NCBI GenBank assembly: GCA_030426925.1
Contig: JAUHXT010000001.1
Location: forward strand, 1-64,000
Length of the DNA stretch: 64,000 nucleotides
Source: Alphaproteobacteria bacterium
GTDB lineage: Bacteria; Pseudomonadota; Alphaproteobacteria; Micavibrionales; Micavibrionaceae
Direction of reading: 5' to 3'
Shown: one piece after another, positions 47,143 through 56,638 of the stretch
How positions within the stretch are numbered: the stretch's first letter is position 1
Layout of the letters: every line of letters starts with the position of its first letter
Translations under genes and position numbers: made by a program
Notes under the pieces: model-generated
The model's database searches: none
Told to the model about the DNA's origin: nothing
What the model saw: the letters and a program-made list of their open reading frames with translations, nothing else

Positions 47143-47985
47143 TTACCTGTCCATATCACGGTGTTTGATATGCAGGGGAAAGCCCTGGTTTTCGAGCCAG
47201 GGCTTTAACGTTTCCACCGTATAGACCGAACGGTGCTTGCCGCCGGTGCAGCCGACGGCGATGGTGAGGTAACTTTTCCCCTCATGCGCGTATCGCGGCA
47301 AAAGCGGTGTCAGCAGTTTTTTGAAATTTTCTATAAACGGGGCGAAGGACTCATCCTCCTCGATGTACGTGCCGACGGGTGCGTCCTGCCCGGTCTGGTT
47401 TTTTAGCTCTTCCACCCAATGCGGATTTTTCAGAAAACGGACATCCATGACGAGGTCCGCTTCACGCGGGACGCCATATTTAAATCCAAATGACATCAAA
47501 GTGAGTGTTAATGCACTTGCGCCATGAAGCGAAAACTGACCTTCCATCGTGCGGCGCAGGTCGTGGATCGTCAAATTTGTTGTGTCGAGCATGACATCGG
47601 CCTGATCGCGTAAAGAATATAATAATTCCAGCTCTTTACGGATGCCGGCACTTACAGGACGGTCCGTTGCCAATGGGTGTTTGCGCCGCGTTTCAGTGAA
47701 CCGTTTTTGCAACACTTGTTCATCAGCGCTGAGGAACACGAGTGTTGCACCGATGCCCTGAACCGTTTCAAGAATGGTATCAGGATCGAAGCCACGCGTG
47801 CGTGTGTCGATGCCGATCGCGATGGGTTTTGTGTTGTCAGAATCCTGCAGCAGCGGATCAATCATAGACACCGGAAAATTATCGAGGACTTCATAGCCCA
47901 GATCTTCTAGTGCCTTCAAGGCAGACGACATGCCTGCGCCCGATAAGCCGGTGACGATAATGATGCTGTTATCCGATTTTGACAT
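47143..47985 (-). CDS. rapZ: RapZ-type nucleotide-binding protein with altered Walker A
   Basis: 280 residues (285 if the ATG at 48000 is used). N-terminal P-loop-like VTGLSGAGMSSALKALEDLG, where the Walker A lysine is M19, and the C-terminal RapZ domain with DVRFLKNPHW and the VGCTGGKHRSVY loop. In E. coli RapZ guides RNase E to GlmZ; in Alphaproteobacteria it lies with ChvG/ChvI, HprK and PTS genes. The 5' end overlaps the membrane-protein gene. Confidence 0.93.
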   Translation of the reverse strand: MSKSDNSIIIVTGLSGAGMSSALKALEDLGYEVLDNFPVSMIDPLLQDSDNTKPIAIGIDTRTRGFDPDTILETVQGIGATLVFLSADEQVLQKRFTETRRKHPLATDRPVSAGIRKELELLYSLRDQADVMLDTTNLTIHDLRRTMEGQFSLHGASALTLTLMSFGFKYGVPREADLVMDVRFLKNPHWVEELKNQTGQDAPVGTYIEEDESFAPFIENFKKLLTPLLPRYAHEGKSYLTIAVGCTGGKHRSVYTVETLKPWLENQGFPLHIKHRDMDR

Positions 47986-48571
47986 GCGGTTTTGTACCAT
48001 GAAGTCTGTATCGCCGCCAGTATAGCATAGCGATAAACACCCAGTTCATTAAAACGAGTGAGGCGGGGTACAGGGCGGTCGTCAGATTCAGGGTATCCAA
48101 CGCCGCGAGCGAGAGAACGAATTTCAGCCCAGCAATCACATAATGTAGCGGCAGTTCATTGCCCGGCCTGTTCCAGCATTTGCGGAAAGTCGGGAAGAAG
48201 CCAAGCGCATCAATCACTGTGATCAGTATGACCGCCCAGAGCGGGTCTTCGGTCACCAGCCAGAGGGGGATGGCCGAAAGACCGGCGAGAAAGGTTATCC
48301 AGTCTGCGCGCGTGATTTCGAAATCGCGGCTTTTGTAGTAGGCGAGCGCCACTATCCCAAACGAGACAGCGGCCGTTGTTCCGGTGATCCATGCGCCGGG
48401 TCCGGCGTTTTCAGCAATCTGTGCGAAGAAGGCTATGGCGGTCAGGCTGCCCCATATTATCCATGAAAATGGATGGGGCATGGTTGTACCTGTCAGGATG
48501 GAACGGATGTAAGCAGTGTAACCGATGATGGTGAGGATAATGCCGATCAGGGCGATGAGTTCTTTATCCAT
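47969..48571 (-). CDS. Seven-helix membrane protein between chvG and rapZ
   Basis: 200 residues with about seven hydrophobic helices (LIALIGIILTIIGYTAYIRS; SWIIWGSLTAIAFFAQIAE; later helices to residue 185). No named family recognised. The ATG at 48571 begins one base after the chvG stop, and its 3' end overlaps rapZ by 17 bases, so it sits firmly in a chvI-chvG-X-rapZ operon, in the slot usually filled by hprK. Confidence 0.8.
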   Translation of the reverse strand: MDKELIALIGIILTIIGYTAYIRSILTGTTMPHPFSWIIWGSLTAIAFFAQIAENAGPGAWITGTTAAVSFGIVALAYYKSRDFEITRADWITFLAGLSAIPLWLVTEDPLWAVILITVIDALGFFPTFRKCWNRPGNELPLHYVIAGLKFVLSLAALDTLNLTTALYPASLVLMNWVFIAMLYWRRYRLHGTKPHVKIG

Positions 48572-48572
48572 A

Positions 48573-50381
48573 TTATTCCGAGGCCGATAGCATGACCGTG
48601 AAACGGGCACCGGAGACATCGCCATTTTCATTTTCGATATTTTCGGCCCAGATGTCGCCACCATGCGCCCTTATGATCTGCTTCGAAATGGACAGTCCGA
48701 GACCCGAATGCGATCCATAATCCTCTGCCGCAGGACGTTCCGTATAGAAACGCTCAAATATTGTCTCCAGCTTGCTTTCGGGGATTCCAGGGCCTGAATC
48801 TTCCACGGTTATTTTCACCATGGACTGATCCTTTCTGACATGCACGTGAACCTGTTTGTCCGGTGGCGAAAATGACAAAGCGTTGCTGATTAAGTTTCCG
48901 AAAACCTGGCTCAAACGATCGGCATTTCCGAACACTTTGACCGGCGTGATTTGTGGCATATCGAGTTTGATATTCGTGCCTTTGTCGTGGTCGTCCCCTT
49001 CGAGCCGTTCCAACGGTTTCTTGTACGCGTCTTGCAATTGGACAAGTACACGGCGTAAATCGACCTCAGCCATTTCATCACGGCTTAGCTCGGCATCCAG
49101 GCGGGAGGCGCTGGAGATATCCGAGATCAGGCGGTCGAGGCGCTGGACATCATGGTGAATAATATCCATCAGCTTTTTACGGGCTTCGTCGTCCTTTACG
49201 CGCGCCGCGGTTTCTACGGCACTGCGCAGGGAGGTCAGTGGGTTTTTTATCTCATGCGCCACATCGGCGGCAAAATGTTCGATCGTATCCATCCTGTCCC
49301 ACAGGGCTTGCGTCATGTCCCGCAGCACGACGGACAGTTCACCGATTTCGTCATTACGTTCAGACATATCGGGAATTTCAATCTGCCGTCCCTTACCCAT
49401 ACGCACGGATTCAGCCGCTGCCGCCAGCCTTTGCAAAGGCTGTGTGATCAAACTGGACAGGTAAATAGAGAGCATAACTGTTGCTCCCAGCGCGCCAAGG
49501 AAGACGCGGAAGACATCAACGCGTACTTCGTCAATGGAATGTTTCAGTTCAGTGCCGTCGCGCACCAGCAGAACCACGCCTGTGACCTGTTTCACGTTCT
49601 GAATAGGGGCGGCGGCGGAGAGAACAATCTCTTTTTCATCCTGAAACCAGGCGGTGGCGGAAATATCACCGTTCAGTGCGCTTTGCGTATCGGGGAATTC
49701 AAACGCGAAATCTTCTGTCAGGTCATCGGACGGGTATTGTGGCAGTTTTGTCTGTACCGGGATCAAATCCAGAAAGCGGATGGCAGATTGAGAAAACAAG
49801 GTATCAAATGATAAGTCTTTTTTCTGTTCGTCCAGTTGCTGGATTTCCACGACCCCTCCCGGCCCTATCAGCAGGTGGGAATCGGCCATGACGGTGCCTT
49901 CGACATTGAACAGTCGGATGCGGCTTTTGCCGATGCTGCCCAGTGTGCGTACCATGCTGCGCGCAAGTGCCGGGTTGATCGCCTTGGTTTCAACGGCGTT
50001 TTGGCGCCCATAAGGGCTTTCGAACAGGACGGGGCGCATGGCACCTTCCAGGATTGCGCCGGCCGTGAATCGGGCCTCGGCCTTCATCGCTTCCAGTTCC
50101 GCCTTGATTAGATTTTCCGTATACTGACCCAAGTACAGGATGCCGACGCCCAGAATCATAATCGCGATGACGTTGACGGCCAGAATACGTGTTGTCAGGC
50201 CGCTGATCCGGTCCGATGACTTTTTCCAGCGACGGCGAATCCTTTCCTCCGCCTCCGGGTAATAGGACGGCGTGGTTTTCTTCTTTTTCCAGAGTTTCAA
50301 TAAATCGACGCGTGGGAGATCACGCTTCTTTATAGCGGTACCCAACTCCGTAAAGAGTTTCGATTTGGTTGAATCCTTCAT
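48573..50381 (-). CDS. chvG: Sensor histidine kinase ChvG
   Basis: 602 residues. A cytoplasmic basic N-terminus, a membrane helix ([20 protein letters not shown]), a periplasmic sensing domain, a second helix, HAMP ([17 protein letters not shown]), the H-box with H376 in [16 protein letters not shown], and the ATPase domain. ChvG-ChvI senses acidity and envelope stress. The ATG at 50381 is preferred to the GTG at 50408; either way the start overlaps the end of chvI. Confidence 0.93.
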   Translation of the reverse strand: MKDSTKSKLFTELGTAIKKRDLPRVDLLKLWKKKKTTPSYYPEAEERIRRRWKKSSDRISGLTTRILAVNVIAIMILGVGILYLGQYTENLIKAELEAMKAEARFTAGAILEGAMRPVLFESPYGRQNAVETKAINPALARSMVRTLGSIGKSRIRLFNVEGTVMADSHLLIGPGGVVEIQQLDEQKKDLSFDTLFSQSAIRFLDLIPVQTKLPQYPSDDLTEDFAFEFPDTQSALNGDISATAWFQDEKEIVLSAAAPIQNVKQVTGVVLLVRDGTELKHSIDEVRVDVFRVFLGALGATVMLSIYLSSLITQPLQRLAAAAESVRMGKGRQIEIPDMSERNDEIGELSVVLRDMTQALWDRMDTIEHFAADVAHEIKNPLTSLRSAVETAARVKDDEARKKLMDIIHHDVQRLDRLISDISSASRLDAELSRDEMAEVDLRRVLVQLQDAYKKPLERLEGDDHDKGTNIKLDMPQITPVKVFGNADRLSQVFGNLISNALSFSPPDKQVHVHVRKDQSMVKITVEDSGPGIPESKLETIFERFYTERPAAEDYGSHSGLGLSISKQIIRAHGGDIWAENIENENGDVSGARFTVMLSASE

Positions 50382-51018
50382 CGAGCTGTTTGAATTTTTT
50401 CCGGACACGTTTGATATGCGAATCGATTGTTCTATCGTCTACGTAGATATTCTCACCATATGCCAGATCGATCAACTGATCCCTGTTTTTCACGTGGCCG
50501 GGGCGTTGAGCCAAGGCCTTGACCAGCAGATATTCGGTTACGGTCAGGTTTACGGGCTGGTTTTTCCAGGTGCATAAGTGACGCGCATCGTCGAGGGTCA
50601 GGTCGCCCCGTACGACTTTTTCGCTGGATTTTGTCTCTTCCTTCGCGGATTGCAGCTCCTGACGGCGGAGCAGGGCGCGGATGCGTTCGATCAGAAGACG
50701 CTGGGAAAACGGTTTTGTTATGTAATCGTCGGCACCCATGCGCAGGCCGATGACCTCATCAACCTCGTCATCCTTGGATGTCAGGAAAATCACAGGCGTG
50801 CTGGCTTCCTCGCGGAATTTGGAGAGAACCTCCATTCCGTCCATCCGCGGCATTTTGATATCCAGCACCACAAGATCGGGTGTGGTTTCCAAAATGCCTT
50901 TCAGGCCTTCTTCGCCGTCGTTGAAGGTTTTGACTTCATAGCCTTCGGCTTCCAATGCCATGGAGACAGAGGTTGTGATGTTACGGTCGTCATCGACCAA
51001 GGCAATACGTTGCGCCAT
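50320..51018 (-). CDS. chvI: DNA-binding response regulator ChvI
   Basis: 232 residues, OmpR/PhoB type: receiver domain with D9/D10/D11, D53 (VVLDIKMP) and K in DYITKPF, then a winged helix ([39 protein letters not shown]). First gene of the chvI-chvG operon. GGAT and similar weak ribosome sequence precede the ATG. Confidence 0.96.
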   Translation of the reverse strand: MAQRIALVDDDRNITTSVSMALEAEGYEVKTFNDGEEGLKGILETTPDLVVLDIKMPRMDGMEVLSKFREEASTPVIFLTSKDDEVDEVIGLRMGADDYITKPFSQRLLIERIRALLRRQELQSAKEETKSSEKVVRGDLTLDDARHLCTWKNQPVNLTVTEYLLVKALAQRPGHVKNRDQLIDLAYGENIYVDDRTIDSHIKRVRKKFKQLDEGFNQIETLYGVGYRYKEA

Positions 51019-51104
51019 GTCATATCCTTTCTTATTCCATAGTCAGTGGTAGCGCCGAACTGCGACACGCACAAGGCAAAATCTGGACCTCTTTAGGGCG
51101 CGGA

Positions 51105-51203
51105 GCGTCCATCGTTTCCGCCCGGCTGCGTCACTGCGTCGTTCATGTACTTACCTGTACATTTTACTCCTTGTTTCTGGCTGGACAAAAACGCTGTTTG
51201 CTC
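51105..51203 (+). repeat. Intergenic repeat family 1, copy A
   Basis: ~99 bases sharing the order ATCGTTTC, GCGTCACT, CGTCG, TGTAC-loop-GTACA (51146-51150/51157-51161), CTCCT, AAAACGCT and TTTGCTC with copies at 57439 and 59561. It lies between chvI and folC. Confidence 0.75.
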
Positions 51204-51207
51204 CGGG

Positions 51208-52524
51208 TCAGGCGGTTTTGAGGACATGACCGGCAAGGTAGAGGGAGCCGGTGACCAGAATCCGGCCATTTTTGTCATAACTTTTCTGTAGTGATTTGAT
51301 GGCATGCTGAACCGATTCTGCCTGCATTACAGGTGCATCAGAGAGCGGTTCAATGACTTTTGCCAAATCCGGAGGCTGAAATCCGGATTCTTCTGAAGGA
51401 ACCGGTATGCAAGTAACAGAGGCAATTTTCGATACGTATGGTTTGATGAAATCGACCGGATTTTTTCGGGTCAACATGCCCAAAATGACATGCACCGGTT
51501 TTGCGTGTTTTTCTGCGTTCCAGCGGTCAATTTGCTGCGCTAAAACCGTTCCTGCGCTATCATTATGTCCACCGTCGAGCCAGAGTTCCCAACCGTCCTT
51601 CAGGATTCCGTTAAATGCGCCGTGAGCAAGCTTTTGCAGTCTCGCCGGCCAGTGAATTTGTCCCATTGCTGTGGATAACTTTTGTGCGTCCAGTTCAAAA
51701 TCAGGAATGACACGCAGTGCTTCGATTGCTGCACCGGTATTGTAGATTTGGTGAGTCCCAACAAGACTCGGATATGGAAGGTCATAGTGAACCGCAGTGT
51801 CGCGAAAGCGAAAATGATCCGTGTCCGGTGCAACGCTCCATTCCGCTCCGTAACGGTGAAGCGGTGCATCTGTGGATAAACTTTTGGACAAAAATGAATC
51901 TTCTATGTCCGCCGCTTTTGCCTCGTCCGTCTGCCATCCGATGATACAGGGGACGCCCGGCTTCATAATGCCCGCTTTTTCGGCCGCGATGTCCTTGAGT
52001 GTATGTCCCAGAAAATCCTGGTGGTCCATGGATATAGTCGTGATGATCGTCGCTGCCGGTTTTGGGATGACGTTTGTGGCATCGAGCCTGCCGCCCAGAC
52101 CCGTCTCCAGCAGGCAAAAATCGGCCGGTACGCGTGAAAACGCCAGAAAGGTGATGCAAACCATCATTTCAAAAAAGGTGATGTCCTGGCCTTTGTTGCT
52201 GGCCAGGCATTCTTCGATGAGGTCGGCCAGTGCTTCATCTTCAATCTCACTCCCTGCCAGTATAATGCGTTCGTTAATGTGCACCAGATGCGGCGATGTC
52301 GCAACGTGACAGGTTTTGCCGTGGGTTTCCAGAATGGCACGCAATGCAGCAATGGTAGAGCCTTTGCCGTTTGTGCCTGCGACATGAATGACGGGCGGCA
52401 GGGACAAGTGCGGATTGCCGAGATCGGCCAAAAACCGTTCGACACGGCCCAAAGACAAGTCAATTAGTTTGGGGTGTAATCCATAAAGTTGTTCGATCAG
52501 CTGTGACCGGCGGTCGTTTGACAT
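51208..52524 (-). CDS. folC: Bifunctional folylpolyglutamate/dihydrofolate synthase
   Basis: 438 residues. P-loop VAGTNGKGSTIAALR, the HLVHINERI and ETGLGGRLDATNVI motifs, and the C-terminal ligase domain (LDGGHNDSAG). It adds glutamate to dihydropteroate and to reduced folates. It lies 17 bases after accD on the same strand; accD-folC is a common pair. Confidence 0.96.
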   Translation of the reverse strand: MSNDRRSQLIEQLYGLHPKLIDLSLGRVERFLADLGNPHLSLPPVIHVAGTNGKGSTIAALRAILETHGKTCHVATSPHLVHINERIILAGSEIEDEALADLIEECLASNKGQDITFFEMMVCITFLAFSRVPADFCLLETGLGGRLDATNVIPKPAATIITTISMDHQDFLGHTLKDIAAEKAGIMKPGVPCIIGWQTDEAKAADIEDSFLSKSLSTDAPLHRYGAEWSVAPDTDHFRFRDTAVHYDLPYPSLVGTHQIYNTGAAIEALRVIPDFELDAQKLSTAMGQIHWPARLQKLAHGAFNGILKDGWELWLDGGHNDSAGTVLAQQIDRWNAEKHAKPVHVILGMLTRKNPVDFIKPYVSKIASVTCIPVPSEESGFQPPDLAKVIEPLSDAPVMQAESVQHAIKSLQKSYDKNGRILVTGSLYLAGHVLKTA

Positions 52525-52541
52525 ATGACCCGCTTTTGGGT

Positions 52542-53600
52542 TCAGCCTGACGCGCTTTTGCGTTTTGGCTGCTGTTCTTGTTGCTCCTGCTCAGGCTGGG
52601 TGCGCGTTTTGGCTTTCTTTTGCTTGCCCTTTTTGATCGACAGGCGGGTCACGTTGGAAGATTTTTTATCGCCCTTTTGCTTTTTGCCCTTGCCGCCGTT
52701 GCCGTTCTTGCCATTTTTACGGGGCTTTTCCTCGCGGACGTATTCCTGCGACGTATCCATGAGCAATGTCAGGATTTTGCCGATTTCCGCGTTTTGATCC
52801 TTGCGGGCGACAACTGCGTCAACCATGCCGTGATCTACTAGATATTCGGCCGTCTGGAAGTCTTCGGGGAGTTTTTCACGAACCGTTTCCTCAATCACAC
52901 GCCGACCGGCAAAGCCGATGGTCGTCCCCGGTTCAGCCAGATGTATGTCCCCCAGCATCGCGAATGACGCACTGACGCCGCCCGTAGTCGGGTTGGTCAG
53001 CAGCACGATATAGGGCAGGTTTTCAGCCTTTACCATATTGACGGCGATGGTTGTGCGCGGCATTTGCATCAGGGACAGCGCCCCTTCCTGCATACGCGCG
53101 CCGCCGGATGCGGGAATGATAATCAGTGCTGCTTTATGCTTTACGGCCTTTTCCGCCGCGCGGACGATTCCTTCGCCCACGGCGGTGCCCATAGAACCGC
53201 CCATAAAATCGAAATTAAAGGCCGCGACAACGGCGTCCTGTCCGCCGATTGTGCCTTTCGCAATGACCAGAGCGTCTTTTTCCTTGGTCTTGTTTTGCGA
53301 GTCGCGCATGCGGTCCGCGTATTTCTTCTTATCCTTGAATTTCAGGGGATCGGCCGGCACGTTCGGCAACGGGAATTTTTCGTACTTACCGTCATCAAAC
53401 AGCAGGGCCAAACGCTCCATCACGCCGATTTTCAGATGGTGACCACAGTGGTAACACACGCTGTGCGCCGCTTTCAGCTCGGAATGGAACAGCATATTTT
53501 CGCAGGACGGGCATTTTTGCCACAGATTGTCCGGCACCTCTTTTTGCTCTCCGACAAGGGAGCGCAGGCCTGGGCGAATGAAATTTGTCAACCAATTCAT
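52542..53600 (-). CDS. accD: Acetyl-CoA carboxylase carboxyltransferase subunit beta
   Basis: 352 residues. N-terminal zinc ribbon with C30, C33, C49 and C52, then the crotonase-fold carboxyltransferase (FMGGSMGTAVGEG; PASGGARMQEG; TNPTTGGVSASFAMLGD). It makes malonyl-CoA with AccA for fatty-acid synthesis. The final ~60 residues are a lysine- and glutamine-rich low-complexity tail not needed by the fold, so the protein is longer than the usual ~290-300. The ATG at 53600 gives the standard MNWLTNFIRPG start. Confidence 0.95.
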   Translation of the reverse strand: MNWLTNFIRPGLRSLVGEQKEVPDNLWQKCPSCENMLFHSELKAAHSVCYHCGHHLKIGVMERLALLFDDGKYEKFPLPNVPADPLKFKDKKKYADRMRDSQNKTKEKDALVIAKGTIGGQDAVVAAFNFDFMGGSMGTAVGEGIVRAAEKAVKHKAALIIIPASGGARMQEGALSLMQMPRTTIAVNMVKAENLPYIVLLTNPTTGGVSASFAMLGDIHLAEPGTTIGFAGRRVIEETVREKLPEDFQTAEYLVDHGMVDAVVARKDQNAEIGKILTLLMDTSQEYVREEKPRKNGKNGNGGKGKKQKGDKKSSNVTRLSIKKGKQKKAKTRTQPEQEQQEQQPKRKSASG

Positions 53601-53633
53601 AGGGTTATAGTCGCTTCCTTTTGTTTTTGCAGT

Positions 53634-53708
53634 GCGTTGCCGCACTCCTAAAGCAGGTCAATCTACTCGTCGTCGCTTGCGCCTGCTGCAAAAATAAAAC
53701 CAAGCGAC
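53634..53708 (+). repeat. Intergenic repeat family 2, copy 1
   Basis: Shares CGTTGC, CTCCTA and a 21-base identical core (53667-53687) with 57646-57666. Here GTCGCTTG (53672-53679) also pairs with CAAGCGAC (53701-53708). It lies upstream of accD. Confidence 0.65.
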
Positions 53709-53819
53709 TGAAGAGTTTTTATTACTTATTAAAACCGCGCATATATGAGCGTTATAGCATAAAAATGTCAAGGACAGTAGGTATTCAGCTAAAACCCTGC
53801 GATTCCTTGTTCTTTCCCT

Positions 53820-54302
53820 TTATTGCAGATTTTCAAAGGCAATGTGGATCAGAACTTCATGCAAATTCGGTTCAAAAAATCGCGGGCCGTACAGCTCGTA
53901 ATCGGATGTAAAGGCGCGGGGCAGGGATTCCATGTCCCAGATATGTTCCCAGGTCCGGATAAGGGACGCAGGCTGTTCCCCGATAGCGGAAAATACGCCG
54001 ACCCTGCTTTGCGGTACGTGGTGGGCAACGAGATTGTCCGGAATGTCGTCCGCCGTACTGACCTTGCAGCCGATAATGACGCGGTAAGGTTTCGTATGGT
54101 CGCCTTCGTAATCAGTATAAACGGCGTAAATGGCTTCGCCTGTCCTGTTCGGGATCTGGTCGCCGATGGCTTCGGTGAAAAAGCGTTGCCAGAGCGCGTT
54201 GATGTCGTCTGCTGCCTGCCCGTTTTCGTTGGTTGTGGTGACGTCGATGCCGACGATATCGAACCCTTCGACCTGTTTGATGGTGTATTCCTGAGATTTC
54301 AT
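53820..54302 (-). CDS. GyrI-like / AraC effector-binding domain protein
   Basis: 160 residues forming one GyrI-like small-molecule-binding domain: IVGIDVTTTNENGQAADDIN, AIYAVYTDYEGDHTKPYRV, then DMESLPRAFTSDYELY and the closing HEVLIHIAF strand. No DNA-binding part. Such single domains bind hydrophobic ligands or gyrase; its role here is unknown. It stands where trpB and trpA usually lie, between trpF and accD. Confidence 0.85.
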   Translation of the reverse strand: MKSQEYTIKQVEGFDIVGIDVTTTNENGQAADDINALWQRFFTEAIGDQIPNRTGEAIYAVYTDYEGDHTKPYRVIIGCKVSTADDIPDNLVAHHVPQSRVGVFSAIGEQPASLIRTWEHIWDMESLPRAFTSDYELYGPRFFEPNLHEVLIHIAFENLQ

Positions 54303-54354
54303 GGCACAGGTTTACAGGATCAAAGACGGCTTTCGCAAGATTTTATGCGCCGTG

Positions 54355-55008
54355 TCAGGCAGCTTTTGCGTCGGCCTGTTTGACCGCATCGAGGAAGGCC
54401 GCGATTTTCGCCGCATCCTTAACACCCGGCGCACTTTCCACGCCACTGGATACATCCACAATATCAGGGGACAGGTGCGCGATGGCTTCGTGTACGTTAT
54501 CCGGGGTCAGTCCGCCGGCGAGAAACCACGGGTGCTTTGTTGCCATCCCTTTCAGGATATTCCAGTCGAATGTCAGGCCGTTGCCTCCGGGCAGGGAATC
54601 AGGATCAGCCGGTTTTGCATCGAACATGATGTGATCAGCGGCGACTTCATAACCCGGCACCTGTTCCAGATCATGCTTGTTTTCGATGGAGATGGCCTTG
54701 ATGACCTGAATTCCGAATTTGTGTTTGATTTCCGCGATGCGGCCCGGGCTTTCATGGCCGTGCAGCTGAACCATATCGAGTTGTACGTTTGAAAGCGTAC
54801 GTTCCAGTGTTTCATCATCCGGATCAACAAACAGGCCGACGGCACGCACGCCGGTTGGAACATATCGGGCGAGATAGGTGGCGATTTCAATATCCACGGC
54901 GCGTGGGGATTTTGGGTAAAATACCAGTCCAACAAACCTAGCGCCCCCTTCGATGGCGGCTGTCATCGCTTCAGGGGTCGTAATTCCGCATATTTTTGCG
55001 TCGGTCAT
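54355..55008 (-). CDS. trpF: Phosphoribosylanthranilate isomerase
   Basis: 217 residues, TIM barrel. AKICGITTPEAMTAAIEGGA at the start (catalytic Cys), VGLFVDP with the catalytic Asp, VQLHGHE, and the GGLTPDNV phosphate-binding loop. Third step of tryptophan synthesis. Its ATG overlaps the pyrF stop by four bases. Confidence 0.96.
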   Translation of the reverse strand: MTDAKICGITTPEAMTAAIEGGARFVGLVFYPKSPRAVDIEIATYLARYVPTGVRAVGLFVDPDDETLERTLSNVQLDMVQLHGHESPGRIAEIKHKFGIQVIKAISIENKHDLEQVPGYEVAADHIMFDAKPADPDSLPGGNGLTFDWNILKGMATKHPWFLAGGLTPDNVHEAIAHLSPDIVDVSSGVESAPGVKDAAKIAAFLDAVKQADAKAA

Positions 55009-55700
55009 AGGGAGCTCAGAATATCTTTCACGGCCTTGGCCGGATCATCAGATTTTGTAATCGGGCGGCCGATGACCAGATGCGTTGCACCGGCTACCAT
55101 GGCTTCTTCCGGGGTCATAATGCGTTTCTGGTCGTCCTGCGCGCTGCCTGCCGGGCGGATGCCAGGAACCATCAGAACAAAGTCCTGGCCGCTGTTTTTA
55201 CGCAGCATTTTGATTTCATGGGCGGAGCAAACCACACCGTCGAGCCCGGCCAGTTGCGCCAGTTCGGTCAAGCGCTGAACCATGTGTTCGGCGGAGGCAA
55301 TTTGCCCGATGCTGGACAGGTTGTCGTCGTCCAGAGACGTTAAAACAGTTACGCCCAGAAGTTTTGTGCCGGGTTCGCAGGCTTCGCGGGCGGCCTTCAT
55401 CATTTCCAGCCCGCCGGAAGCATGCATATTGAGGTACATAACGCCCAGTTTCGACGCTTCACGCACAGCACCTGCCACAGTGTTCGGAATATCATGGTAT
55501 TTGAGGTCAAGGAAAATCGGCGGATTGCCCGCTTCGTCCTGCACACGTTTGACGCCATCCGGGCCATAACGGTTATAAAATTCCAGCCCCAGTTTCAGGC
55601 CGCAGCCCTGCTTCACCACGCTTTGAATGATTTTTAAAGCGTGGTCCATGTCTGCCATGTCGATGGCGCAGAAAATTTTGGGCTCGATTGTATTACTCAT
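55005..55700 (-). CDS. pyrF: Orotidine-5'-phosphate decarboxylase
   Basis: 231 residues. The catalytic DLKYHDIPNTV segment (Asp-Lys-x-x-Asp), LGVTVLTSL, and the C-terminal VPGIRP and VIGRPITKS loops define OMP decarboxylase, last step of UMP synthesis. It begins two bases after the lapA-like gene and is coupled to trpF. Confidence 0.97.
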   Translation of the reverse strand: MSNTIEPKIFCAIDMADMDHALKIIQSVVKQGCGLKLGLEFYNRYGPDGVKRVQDEAGNPPIFLDLKYHDIPNTVAGAVREASKLGVMYLNMHASGGLEMMKAAREACEPGTKLLGVTVLTSLDDDNLSSIGQIASAEHMVQRLTELAQLAGLDGVVCSAHEIKMLRKNSGQDFVLMVPGIRPAGSAQDDQKRIMTPEEAMVAGATHLVIGRPITKSDDPAKAVKDILSSL

Positions 55701-55702
55701 TA

Positions 55703-56056
55703 TTATAACCGGGGTTCATCAGTATCGAGGGGCCGAGGGAGACTTTCAGCCTCCGATACGGCCTGTGCTTCTTCTATCCTATATTGGTCTTGTGTTTCCA
55801 ATGTTTTCTTTAAAGTTTTGACTTCTTTTTTCAGTGTACGCCTGTCTTTGCGCAAGGTTCCCATGGACAGCCATGTCAAAATCATGCCCATCAGGAAGCC
55901 AATCGCAAGAGCGCAGAGAATCACAAAATAGAGTTCCAGTTCGACTGGATCGTGAAAGGGACTGTAGGTGAAATCAATGCTTTGCCGGTTGGCCAAGGCA
56001 ATGAATACGCAAATAACGATGACTGGAAGAGTGAATATCCAGCGTAAGAGAATCAT
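55703..56056 (-). CDS. LapA-domain inner-membrane protein
   Basis: 117 residues with two membrane helices (FTLPVIVICVFIALANRQ and YFVILCALAIGFLMGMILTW) and a cytoplasmic coiled coil (LRKDRRTLKKEVKTLKKTLE), the LipopolysaccharideAssembly A layout (PF06305, DUF1049). In related genomes it stands after ihfB, as here. It is thought to act in LPS assembly in E. coli; in this organism inferred. Confidence 0.85.
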   Translation of the reverse strand: MILLRWIFTLPVIVICVFIALANRQSIDFTYSPFHDPVELELYFVILCALAIGFLMGMILTWLSMGTLRKDRRTLKKEVKTLKKTLETQDQYRIEEAQAVSEAESLPRPLDTDEPRL

Positions 56057-56069
56057 TTAGTTCTGTCCC

Positions 56070-56408
56070 TTAATCGGACGTTGAGAACGGGCTGTAGAAA
56101 GAATCCTCAGAAGACTGCGAATCGTCCTTTTCATTGTTCAGAGCCTCACGAAGCGCTTTTCCAGTTTTAAAGAATGGCAGGCGCTTGGCTTCTACCTGTA
56201 CTGTTTCGCCTGTGCGCGGGTTGCGGCCTGTCCGTGCTTCACGCTCCTTTACCGAAAACGCACCGAAGCCACGCAGTTCCACGCGGTCGCCGTTGGCCAA
56301 AGCCCCGGTGATTTCATCAAACACGGTATCGACGATTTTTTCAACATCCCGCAGGTACAAATGCGGGTTCCGTTCGGCCAGACGCTGGATTAATTCTGAT
56401 TTGGTCAT
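56070..56408 (-). CDS. ihfB: Integration host factor subunit beta
   Basis: 112 residues. HU/IHF fold: [29 protein letters not shown] and the DNA-intercalating arm [14 protein letters not shown]. The C-terminal ~18 residues form an acidic/serine tail longer than in E. coli. It bends DNA with IhfA. The order rpsA-ihfB-lapA-pyrF is conserved, though here an opposite-strand gene separates rpsA from ihfB. Confidence 0.95.
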   Translation of the reverse strand: MTKSELIQRLAERNPHLYLRDVEKIVDTVFDEITGALANGDRVELRGFGAFSVKEREARTGRNPRTGETVQVEAKRLPFFKTGKALREALNNEKDDSQSSEDSFYSPFSTSD

Positions 56409-56602
56409 ATAAGCCTCCTACTGGGCTGCATGCTTACATTTTACTAAGAAAGTATGGCGGAGCAGTTAAAAATCCAGCCAAAACAAATTCTTGTACAATT
56501 ATACCTATATAAACAGCATGCCTCATTTTTTACGTGTCCGTCAAGCAATTCATTGAAAACAAAGAAAGATTTTTAACTATCGTTAACATTTATGGCAGAA
56601 TT

Positions 56603-56632
56603 TTGCGCTAACTAATATGAAAAATATATAAT
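56603..56632 (+). promoter_or_regulatory. Promoter placing the start site at the ATG (leaderless)
   Basis: TTGCGC (56603-56608) and a perfect TATAAT (56627-56632) are 18 bases apart. Seven bases downstream of the -10 is the A of the ATG at 56639, and no ribosome-binding site is visible, so the mRNA is probably leaderless. Confidence 0.5.
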
Positions 56633-56638
56633 ATACGC

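Noticed and set aside
49152-49811. 219-residue plus-strand open frame
   Set aside because: Antisense to chvG, whose kinase motifs are clear.
53823-54383. 186-residue plus-strand open frame
   Set aside because: Antisense to the GyrI-like gene over its whole length, no ribosome site or domain.
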